A stretch of DNA of 13,346 nucleotides from an uncultured Devosia sp. (GTDB taxonomy: Bacteria > Pseudomonadota > Alphaproteobacteria > Rhizobiales > Devosiaceae): positions 1 to 13,346 of the forward strand of contig CAJYKO010000017.1 of NCBI GenBank assembly GCA_913775215.1, read 5' to 3'. Made by a program: the position numbers and the translations under genes. Under the pieces are notes generated by a model. That model was not told where the DNA came from. It saw only the letters and a program-made list of their open reading frames with translations, and ran no database searches. This document shows positions 5,962 to 12,380 of this stretch, in pieces (position 1 is the first letter of the stretch; every line of letters starts with the position of its first letter).

Positions 5962-6753
5962 CTACTTTGAATGAAAAATAATCTGCCAGAGCGCAGCGGG
6001 ATTGGTCTTGATATAGCGCCCGAGCAGCCGGCGCGGCTCGAGAATGGCGCGATAGGCCCATTCTAGGCCGATATCCTGCATCCACTTCGGCGCCCGGCTA
6101 TTCTTGCCCGAAAGAAAGTCGAACAGGCCGCCCGAGGTCTTGATGACCCCGACACCGCGCAGCGCTTCGATATTGCGCGCCACGAATTCCTGCTCCTTGG
6201 GCACACCAAGGCCGATCCAGAGAATGTCGGGCTTGGCCGCGACGATCTCGGCGACAACCCGCGCTTCCTCTTCGCGCTTGAAGTAGCCATCCCGCGCTCC
6301 GGCAAAGATCAGCTTGGGATAGCGCCAGCGCATATTCGACACCGACCGGCGATTGACCTCCGGCGTCGCGCCCAGAAAATAAAAGCTCACGCCTGCCTTC
6401 TGCGCCAGCCGCGCCACGGCATGGATGAGATCGGTCGTTGCGACGCGTTCCGTGATTTCGTCGCTCGCCACAAAGCCTGAAAGCTTGACCATAGGCATGC
6501 CATCGGCATGGACCTGATCAGCCTGCTTGACGAGCTCACGAAAGGCTTCGTCCTCGGAAGCCAGCGCAATCACCTGCCCATTTGCCGAGGTGGAATAGAA
6601 CGGACGAACATCGTGGTGACGCGCCCAGAGCGCCATGCGCACGAGCATGCGCGCGGACTCTTCCATGCCGAGGACCGACACGGGCAGGCCACCGATGACG
6701 GTGGTCGGCTCTTCGATGACCAAGCCGTCTTTCGTAGGCTCGAAAAGCATCAT
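5962..6753 (-). CDS. WecG/TagA/CpsF family glycosyltransferase (GT26)
   Basis: A membrane-associated cytoplasmic transferase of 263 aa. Family members add the second sugar (ManNAc, ManNAcA, glucose or galactose type) to an undecaprenyl-diphosphate-linked first sugar. Conserved blocks are STSANGQ at 54-60, HADGMPMV at 82-89 with D84 as the likely base, FYFLGATPEV at 124-133, and PDILWIGLGVPKEQEF at 175-190. SGGLFDFLSGKNSRAPKWMQ (207-226) and GLEWAYRAILEPRRLLGRY (229-247) form the C-terminal appendage that binds membrane in TagA. The acceptor and donor cannot be told from sequence. The start at 6753 follows GAAGG at a suitable distance; the longer open frame to 6906 runs back into the upstream transferase gene and looks non-coding. 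It probably shares a transcript with the GT-B gene 107 nt upstream, unless the AT-richer gap (with the 10-bp palindrome CGATATATCG at 6848-6857) holds its own promoter. Confidence 0.93.
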   Translation of the reverse strand: MMLFEPTKDGLVIEEPTTVIGGLPVSVLGMEESARMLVRMALWARHHDVRPFYSTSANGQVIALASEDEAFRELVKQADQVHADGMPMVKLSGFVASDEITERVATTDLIHAVARLAQKAGVSFYFLGATPEVNRRSVSNMRWRYPKLIFAGARDGYFKREEEARVVAEIVAAKPDILWIGLGVPKEQEFVARNIEALRGVGVIKTSGGLFDFLSGKNSRAPKWMQDIGLEWAYRAILEPRRLLGRYIKTNPAALWQIIFHSK

Positions 6754-6860
6754 GGGCTTACCTTCAAACTGCGTCACTTTAGCAGTGCCATGAGGAGCAA
6801 AAGCTGTAAAACGGAGACTGGAGGCAGCCTTAATGGCCGTTCTTCTCGATATATCGCATT

Positions 6861-7946
6861 TTACCGAGTGTGGGGCCCGTCGATCCGCAGCACGATGTCT
6901 TGCCAAAGCGTAGCGATTTCCGCCTCGGCCGACAAGGCATTGGGAGCGCTCGATTTTGCCGCCACCACGGCCTCAGCAACGGTTTTTGTATCGGCCTTGA
7001 GCGGCACGAGGCGAATGAATCCTGCCTCGATCAACCGCGCGAACAGCCGATGATGCTCAAGCGCATCGTCATGCTCAGGCGCATTGACCACCACGGGCTT
7101 GCCCGACAGTGCCGCCGCGAGGACGCTCCCGCGCCGCGCTGTCAGCCCCTCGGCAAAAATATAGCAAAAGACATCGACCGCCTCGAAGATGCCGGCAAGC
7201 TCATCATCCCCGGCGACAAACCCTGTCACCAGCACTCGCTCCCGCAGCCCCAACGCGTCAACCTTGGCAAAGAACTCGGCCTCGACATCGTCCATCCCCT
7301 TGATGAACGAGCCTGCAAAAACGACGCCCACATCATGCCCCGCCGCGACAAGCTCTGCCGCCACGTCGAGCACGAGACCGGACTGCTTCTTGGGATAGAT
7401 CGAGCCGAACTGTCCCAGGATCATCCGTCCCCCGCGCCCCCAGCCTTCGAGCCTGTCGCTATGCGATGTCGCACGTGGCGTTACATCGGGCGCGATATTG
7501 GGCGGAATGGGAATGACCACGCGGTCCCGCGTCACCAGCCCCGAAAGCCGCGTCCCCTTGAACTCCGCGGCGATCTCGGGTGCCGAAAACACCAACCGAT
7601 TGGACAGCAGCACCACTGGCAGCAAAACCACCCGCCGCTTCCAGTCGAGCGCCAGCCACTCATGCAGCACGGTGATCACCCGCGGCCCCATGACCCGTGC
7701 CGTCAGTGCCGCAAGCACCGGCGCAAAGAGCCTTTTCTTCCAGGCAACGATGGGAAAATTGAAAACCACGGTATCGCGGCGGCGCAGCGCCTTGGTGAGC
7801 TCAATGACATCGCCATCGAGCGCCAGGGTTTCGGCGCGATCCCCCAGCGCCTGCGCCAGAAGCCGCGAAAATGCCTCGACCCCGCACAGCTCTTCGGCTT
7901 TCGATACGAGAACGAGATAAGTTTGGCGCAAATCGGACGTCCGCAC
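6861..7946 (-). CDS. GT-B fold glycosyltransferase (GT4-like variant)
   Basis: A cytoplasmic glycosyltransferase of 361 aa, probably adding one sugar of the lipid-linked repeat unit. The N-terminal half starts with a YLVLVSKAEELCGVEAFSRLL strand-helix and carries VLHEWLALDWKRR at 93-105. The C-terminal Rossmann half shows MILGQFGSIYPKKQ at 175-188, HDVGVVFAGSFI at 204-215, RVLVTGFVAGDDELAGIFEAVDV near 237-259, and AEGLTARRGSVLAAALSGKPVV at 265-286. The last block replaces the usual EX7E of GT4 with a single Glu (E266) followed by the ARRGS pattern, a known variant among bacterial transferases. The start is a GTG at 7946 with no strong Shine-Dalgarno; TTG at 7931 is an alternative. It is divergent from the DUF6492-like gene and upstream of the WecG-family gene on the same strand. 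Confidence 0.85.
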   Translation of the reverse strand: MRTSDLRQTYLVLVSKAEELCGVEAFSRLLAQALGDRAETLALDGDVIELTKALRRRDTVVFNFPIVAWKKRLFAPVLAALTARVMGPRVITVLHEWLALDWKRRVVLLPVVLLSNRLVFSAPEIAAEFKGTRLSGLVTRDRVVIPIPPNIAPDVTPRATSHSDRLEGWGRGGRMILGQFGSIYPKKQSGLVLDVAAELVAAGHDVGVVFAGSFIKGMDDVEAEFFAKVDALGLRERVLVTGFVAGDDELAGIFEAVDVFCYIFAEGLTARRGSVLAAALSGKPVVVNAPEHDDALEHHRLFARLIEAGFIRLVPLKADTKTVAEAVVAAKSSAPNALSAEAEIATLWQDIVLRIDGPHTR

Positions 7947-8023
7947 TGCTGCTGGGGTTCGGGGTAACGCAACCTTAGACTCGCCCCGTTAACGTCCGCT
8001 TGCCCCGTCCACTAGGAAAAACC
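7947..8023. promoter_or_regulatory. 77-bp divergent promoter region
   Basis: This short spacer separates the GT-B gene (-) from the DUF6492-like gene (+), so both promoters must lie here or within coding ends. It contains the 8-bp palindrome CGTTAACG at 7987-7994 and, near its right end, AGGA at 8014-8017 as ribosome site for ATG 8024. No confident -35/-10 pair could be picked out. Confidence 0.4.
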
Positions 8024-8884
8024 ATGACCGCCTCGATCGCGCTGATCACACCCAGCTATTCCGGTGATTTGGCGAGCTGCGAACTGCTGTGCGCGTCGAT
8101 CGATCGCTACGTCACGGGCTTTGACCAGCATTATCTCGTCGTCGGCGACGAAGACGCGGCGCTCTTTGCGCCTCTTGCCGGTCCACGCCGCCAGATCGTG
8201 CCCCACAGCGCGCTTCTGCCGCGCTTCCTGCCCGCCGGACGCTGGCGTGGCCGCCGCTATTGGTGGCGCCCCGAAATCGGCCTTCCGGTCTATGGCTGGC
8301 ATCTCCAGCAATTGCGAAAACTCGCCATGACGCTGCACCAATCCCAATCCCGGGTCATGTGCATCGACTCCGACAATTGCTTCGTCCGCCCCATGGATTT
8401 CAGCGCCATTGCGACAGCGGAAAAGACCGCGCTTTTTTGGGCGCCCAACGACATCGATACGACCAAGCCCGCCCACCTCTCCTGGCTCGAAACCGCCCAC
8501 GCCGTCTTAGGGCTCTCCGCACCCAAACTTCCCGGCCCCGACTATATCGGCCAGATGATCACCTGGGAGCGCGACAGCGTTGCGACGATCCTTGCCCGCA
8601 TCGAAGCCAACACCCGGTCCAAATGGTGGGCCAGTCTCTGCCGCCGCCGACAGTTCTCCGAATACCTGCTTTATGGCGCCGCCATCGCCCATGACCCGGC
8701 CTTGGCCGCCCGCCACACCCTTATCGCGCAAAGCCTCTGCCGCACCCATTGGGATAGCACACCCCTTGACCGCGAGAGCCTTGCCGATTTCATCGCGCAG
8801 ATGACCGCCGATCAGGTGGCGATCGCCATCCAGTCCCACTCCGGCACGCCCATAGACCTCATCCGGTCGGTGGCTTTGCGCTAG
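8024..8884 (+). CDS. DUF6492-like putative glycosyltransferase (GT-A type)
   Basis: A 286-aa soluble protein that I match to the DUF6492 family from memory, for which I know no assigned reaction. It opens with IALITPSYSGDLASCELLCASIDRYV at 5-30, a Rossmann-like first strand and helix as in nucleotide-diphospho-sugar transferases. It then has QHYLVVGDEDAALFAPL at 35-51, PVYGWHLQQLRKL at 88-100, MCIDSDNCFVRP at 112-123 with the DSD (115-117) expected to bind metal and sugar nucleotide, and FSEYLLYG at 211-218. These fit a GT-A glycosyltransferase, and the setting among polysaccharide genes supports that. ATG 8024 follows AGGA by 6 nt; an earlier TTG at 8000 would add eight residues with no ribosome site. 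It is alone on its strand, divergent from the GT-B gene, and overlaps the 3' end of the convergent family 2 transferase. Confidence 0.75.
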   Translation: MTASIALITPSYSGDLASCELLCASIDRYVTGFDQHYLVVGDEDAALFAPLAGPRRQIVPHSALLPRFLPAGRWRGRRYWWRPEIGLPVYGWHLQQLRKLAMTLHQSQSRVMCIDSDNCFVRPMDFSAIATAEKTALFWAPNDIDTTKPAHLSWLETAHAVLGLSAPKLPGPDYIGQMITWERDSVATILARIEANTRSKWWASLCRRRQFSEYLLYGAAIAHDPALAARHTLIAQSLCRTHWDSTPLDRESLADFIAQMTADQVAIAIQSHSGTPIDLIRSVALR

Positions 8885-9797
8885 CCTCTGCCTTATAGGG
8901 CTGCGGCAGAAAGCCGAGACTAGCCATCACTCGCCCCACCGACACGAGTAGCGGATGGCTGGCGCTGACCAGTGAACTGCCCCTCAGCACTAGCCCGAGG
9001 CTGCGCGCCGCCCCGAGGACGAGGCTCACCCCGTTCTTCGCCCATGCTGCAGGCGCCGAAAGGTGGGTCCGGTCCACCACATAGTTGATGCTGCCTGTCC
9101 GGATCGAGCGCCGCATCAAAAAGCGCGCCGTCACCCGATCCGCCGGCACGAATTCATGCACCACTGCCTCCGCGCACCACCAGGTGGCAAAGCCGGCCTG
9201 CTTGCAGCGGGTGAAAAAATCCATGTCTCCGCCGCCGAGGAAATTATAGCGCACATCGAACGGCGGCTTGGGCATCTTGTCAAACACATGCCGCCCGATG
9301 AGACAATTGCCCGAGCCATGGATCTGGTCGATCGCCCGCGTTTCGCCCTCGATCGACACGAACAACTGATGCTGCGCGAGGCTGTCCGGCACCGGTACGT
9401 CGAACTGCCGGATCACCGGCCCCCCGACGATATCGGCCTTTTCCCGCTTCGCCATGTCAACCATGGCCTGCAGCCAGCCCGGCAGCGCCATTTCATCGTC
9501 GTCGATCATCAGAAAATGCTGCGCCTCCGGAAACTGTGCCAGCGCCGTGCCAAAAGCCCGATTGATCGCATGGCAATTGCCCTGCGCGCTCTCGACCACG
9601 ACACGCGTCTCGATCCCGGCATTGGCAAACATCGCCCGCGCCCGCGCCGCCCCCTCCTGGCCACCGGCATCATTGTCGACGACCACCACCGCAAAACAAA
9701 AATCGGTTTTCTGCTCAAGCACCGAGCCCAGCGTTCGCGCCAGCCAATCGGGCCGTCGAAACGTGGGAATGCAAACGACCGCAGTAACCGAACTCAT
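8859..9797 (-). CDS. Family 2 glycosyltransferase (GT-A)
   Basis: An inverting glycosyltransferase of 312 aa acting at the cytoplasmic face of the membrane, probably adding a sugar to the repeat unit. It shows VVCIPTFRRPDWLARTLGSVLEQ (about 7-29), VVVDNDAGG at 38-46, the metal/nucleotide-binding MIDDDE at 97-102, GGPVIRQF at 125-132, the acceptor-side GSGNCLIGR at 161-169, and FLGGGDMDFFTRCKQAGF at 186-203, the counterpart of the GEDxDxxxR block. The tail about 250-300 is hydrophobic and may touch the membrane. ATG 9797 overlaps the stop codon of the polymerase-like gene (ATGA at 9797-9794), so it is translationally coupled to it. Its 3' end overlaps the DUF6492-like gene tail to tail by 26 bp. 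Confidence 0.92.
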   Translation of the reverse strand: MSSVTAVVCIPTFRRPDWLARTLGSVLEQKTDFCFAVVVVDNDAGGQEGAARARAMFANAGIETRVVVESAQGNCHAINRAFGTALAQFPEAQHFLMIDDDEMALPGWLQAMVDMAKREKADIVGGPVIRQFDVPVPDSLAQHQLFVSIEGETRAIDQIHGSGNCLIGRHVFDKMPKPPFDVRYNFLGGGDMDFFTRCKQAGFATWWCAEAVVHEFVPADRVTARFLMRRSIRTGSINYVVDRTHLSAPAAWAKNGVSLVLGAARSLGLVLRGSSLVSASHPLLVSVGRVMASLGFLPQPYKAEASAKPPTG

Positions 9798-11122
9798 AGA
9801 TAAGTACCCGCAAGCCTTGGAGAAAAAGAACTGCGCGCGCTATCGTCTACCAACTGCGCATTGGCCTGCAGCCTAAGCCCAAAAACCGCGATTAGCAGCG
9901 TGAACCAGAGCGGCCCGCTATTCTCGAAAATCGGGCTCTCGAGACAGCTCGTCAAAAGCCCGAACAGCCAGATCCGCAGATAAAGCCGGGTCAGGTCCGG
10001 ATCGCTCTCCCGCGCCAGCGCCACCGAAGCCTGCCGGCAGGGCAGGATCACGATCCAGACGATAACGAGGATCAGCAGCGGCCAGCCACCATTGATCAGC
10101 TGGTCCAGATACCCATTATGTGCATTCGCCGCTGTCACCGCCCAGGTCGAGGCCGAGTGGTTTCCGTAAAACAGCGCATCGGTCTGCCAGAATGATTGGA
10201 ACCCGTATCCGGTCAATGGCCGATCCGCCACTGCCGAAAGTGCCAGCTGCCATATCGAGGTCCGATCGGTAAAGCTCGCATCGATCCCGAGCCCCGAAAC
10301 GAAGGCCGCCACTGGCGGCGATACCGCAACGGTCAGGGTGATGAAGTTGAAGACAACCAGCGTCCCGGCGACCAGCGCAAGACGCATCGGCCCCGCCCGT
10401 TCGAAAATCCAGATCGCGATCAACACTGCCGGCAACATTGCCGCCGCAGTCTTACCTCCGGAATTCAGGACGAAAATTCCCGCCAGCACGACGAGCACGA
10501 GGCCAATCCAGAACCGCTGCATTTTCATGAGGTAGAGCCCGAAGAACACCGCAGAAGCCATGGCCGCCGCCGCGGTATTTTTATGCCCGAAGTGCCCGCG
10601 CCAGTCCCCTGCCAGCGCCTGTTCGGAAAGATCGGTCGCCTGGTGGATCGCCCGCGCTGGCAAGACGAGGACGCCGAAATAAGAGAGCCCCACCGCAAGG
10701 AGAAGACAGAGCCCGACGAGCCTTGCAAATTGATTGGTGTCCCGCGGCAAGATCAAGACCGCGCTCGCGCAGATACAGACGAGCAGCGAATAGATCGAGC
10801 GTCGGATGGCGCTGTCGGGCGAATCGGCAAAAGGGATGGTCAGCGCGATCCAGAAAAATATTGCCGCAATCGGCCAGAAGGCTTTCAAGACCAGTTCGCG
10901 CGCCGGATGCAGCGCAAGCAGCGTCATTACCAGTACCGACATTCCAAGCACGATCAACTGGTTGAAGACGTTGGACGTTTCGCCATATGCGGCCAGCGTG
11001 CCGGCCTGCGGGTCGCTCAAGGGATTGATGCCAATCCAGAAATAGCAAAAGACCGCCACGAAGAGGATCGAGGCGAACCATCCCCCTTGCGGGTTGTATC
11101 TTTCCAGTCCCGTGTCGGACAC
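9794..11122 (-). CDS. O-antigen ligase/polymerase family membrane protein (ExoQ/WaaL/Wzy-like)
   Basis: An integral inner-membrane protein of 442 aa with about ten to twelve hydrophobic helices, expected to polymerise lipid-linked repeat units at the periplasmic face. The PF04932-type core is visible: DWRGHFGHKNTAAAAMA (about 173-189 from the GTG), with the Arg and His conserved in ExoQ and WaaL proteins, then FVLNSGGKTAAAMLPA. RTSIWQLALSAVADRPLTGYG and NAHNGYLDQLINGGWPLLI near 334-350 follow. The neighbouring Wzz, Wzx and transferases favour polymerase over ligase. The start is unsure: GTG 11122 is used, while TTG 11185 would add 21 residues (MCRLFCKIG...), and neither has a good Shine-Dalgarno. 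First gene of a two-gene unit with the family 2 transferase; divergent from the GH10 gene. Confidence 0.88.
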   Translation of the reverse strand: MSDTGLERYNPQGGWFASILFVAVFCYFWIGINPLSDPQAGTLAAYGETSNVFNQLIVLGMSVLVMTLLALHPARELVLKAFWPIAAIFFWIALTIPFADSPDSAIRRSIYSLLVCICASAVLILPRDTNQFARLVGLCLLLAVGLSYFGVLVLPARAIHQATDLSEQALAGDWRGHFGHKNTAAAAMASAVFFGLYLMKMQRFWIGLVLVVLAGIFVLNSGGKTAAAMLPAVLIAIWIFERAGPMRLALVAGTLVVFNFITLTVAVSPPVAAFVSGLGIDASFTDRTSIWQLALSAVADRPLTGYGFQSFWQTDALFYGNHSASTWAVTAANAHNGYLDQLINGGWPLLILVIVWIVILPCRQASVALARESDPDLTRLYLRIWLFGLLTSCLESPIFENSGPLWFTLLIAVFGLRLQANAQLVDDSARSSFSPRLAGTYL

Positions 11123-11318
11123 CGTCTTGCTTTTCCCGTCCGGGCCTTCCTGGCCCAGCCCAATCTTGCAGAAAAGTCTGCACAATTGGTTTTAGGACCC
11201 AAGATTTGGCCGATAGCGCGTTAACGCTAAAACCCGCCAATTGATGAGATTACCACCTCTTCAGCGCATAATGGGAAGAGGCCACAGCTCTTGGGGCCAT
11301 TTCCATAAAGGACGACGC
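11123..11318. promoter_or_regulatory. Divergent promoter region between the polymerase and GH10 genes
   Basis: The spacer must hold promoters for both directions. An inverted repeat TAGCG (11214-11218) / CGCTA (11225-11229) encloses GTTAAC, and the palindrome CGTTAACG (11219-11226) is shared with the other divergent spacer. TTGATG (11241-11246) and CATAAT (11267-11272) resemble sigma-70 boxes but are 20 nt apart, so they are not called. AAAGGA (11307-11312) is the ribosome site of the GH10 gene, 6 nt before its ATG. Confidence 0.4.
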
Positions 11319-12380
11319 ATGCAAAGGCGGGATTTTGTCTTGGGCGCCATCGGCACCGGCGCTTTGTCCTATTTGACGCCAGCGCTTGCGGCCATGGCTG
11401 CCGGTGGCGAGCCAATCCCCTATGGCACCTGCATCCGCAACGATCCCCTCTTCGAGGACCCCGCCTATCGGAAGGCTGTCTTGGAGTACTGCAAGGTCGT
11501 CGTGAGTGAGGGCAGTCTAAAATGGGGCGACCTGCGGCCCGATCGCCACACCTTCACGTTCGAGCAGGCCGACCGGCTCATGACTTTTGCTGAGGAGCAT
11601 GGGCTTGAAATGCGCGGCCATACCCTTGCCTGGTATGGCGCCATGCCCGATTGGACCAATGAGATCGCAAGCCCCGAAGAAGCGCGGCTGGAACTGACCA
11701 CCCATATCCGCAGCGTCGTCGGCCGCTATAAGGGTCGGATCAAGAGCTGGGACGTCGTTAACGAGCCGCTTTCGGATTTTCCGAAGCCCGGCGACCTCAT
11801 CCGCGAGTCCATCTGGCAAAAGCATCTCGGCGCCGACTATATCGAACTGGCTTTGCGCACCGCCCACGAAGCCGACCCCGATGTCCAGCTGGTCATCAAC
11901 GATTATGATATCGAGCAGGCAACCGATCGCGGCCGTGCCCGGCGCAAGGCCCTTCTCGATCTGCTGCGCGACCTCATTGATCGCGGTGTCCCCCTTCACG
12001 CGCTGGGCATCCAGGGCCACCTAAAGGGTGACATCCCGATCGATAAATCGGGCCTGACGAGTTTCGTCGCGGAAGTGAAGGCCATGGGCCTTGCTATCCT
12101 TGTCACAGAACTCGACGTGATCGACGATGCGCTTCCCGGCCCCGAAGCCGAGCGCGATGCCGCCGTTGCCGCCTGCGCGCGCGATTTCCTCGATGCCATC
12201 GGCGCCGCGGCGCGCCCGGAACGGGTGCTGACCTGGGGCATCACCGACCAGCACACCTGGGTTCCCATCTGGTTCTCGCGTCAGGACGGCCTCCCCAACC
12301 GCCCCCTGCCTCTTGATGCTGATTTCAAGCCCAAGCCACTCATGGACGTCATCCAAGAGTTCACCCACAGCTTTTCCTGA
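11319..12380 (+). CDS. Tat-exported glycoside hydrolase family 10 (endo-1,4-beta-xylanase-like)
   Basis: A 353-aa secreted endoglycosidase of the GH10 (beta/alpha)8 barrel. The signal MQRRDFVLGAIG has a twin-arginine pattern and a likely cut after ALA (22-24), so it should be exported folded to the periplasm or beyond. Catalytic elements are intact: acid/base E149 in SWDVVNEP, nucleophile E264 in LVTELD, plus H101 in GHTLAW, W105, H234 in IQGHL, and W306/W314 in WGITDQHTW. Three usually conserved positions differ: the Asn of the ENxMKW block is G65 (EGSLKW), and the His and Gln of the WHSQ block are Y106 and A108 (WYGA). These line mainly the glycone subsites, so xylan may not be the substrate. 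Its place beside polymerase and flippase suggests cleavage or turnover of the locus's own polysaccharide. Start: ATG after AAAGGA. The stop overlaps the flippase start (TGATG). Confidence 0.92.
   Translation: MQRRDFVLGAIGTGALSYLTPALAAMAAGGEPIPYGTCIRNDPLFEDPAYRKAVLEYCKVVVSEGSLKWGDLRPDRHTFTFEQADRLMTFAEEHGLEMRGHTLAWYGAMPDWTNEIASPEEARLELTTHIRSVVGRYKGRIKSWDVVNEPLSDFPKPGDLIRESIWQKHLGADYIELALRTAHEADPDVQLVINDYDIEQATDRGRARRKALLDLLRDLIDRGVPLHALGIQGHLKGDIPIDKSGLTSFVAEVKAMGLAILVTELDVIDDALPGPEAERDAAVAACARDFLDAIGAAARPERVLTWGITDQHTWVPIWFSRQDGLPNRPLPLDADFKPKPLMDVIQEFTHSFS

Noticed and set aside
5756..6085. A 109-codon minus-strand frame across the spacer
   Set aside because: Its peptide RIPACAGMT comes from translating the dispersed palindromes, and the rest overlaps the real transferase gene.
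6848..6857. 10-bp palindrome CGATATATCG next to the GT-B stop codon
   Set aside because: A single short AT-centred palindrome with no partner copy seen; it could be a site but nothing supports a function.
6870..7967. A long plus-strand open frame (365 codons) opposite the GT-B transferase
   Set aside because: It is slightly longer than the real gene but rich in His, Arg, Pro and Gln with no family pattern; the minus-strand frame carries clear glycosyltransferase motifs. High GC leaves antisense frames open.
10196..11224. A 342-codon plus-strand open frame opposite the polymerase-like gene
   Set aside because: Highly charged, Arg/Glu/Gln-rich sequence typical of the antisense of a membrane protein; no recognisable domain.
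11241..11272. Possible promoter TTGATG and CATAAT before the GH10 gene
   Set aside because: The spacer is 20 nt and the boxes are weak matches; not reliable without a mapped start.
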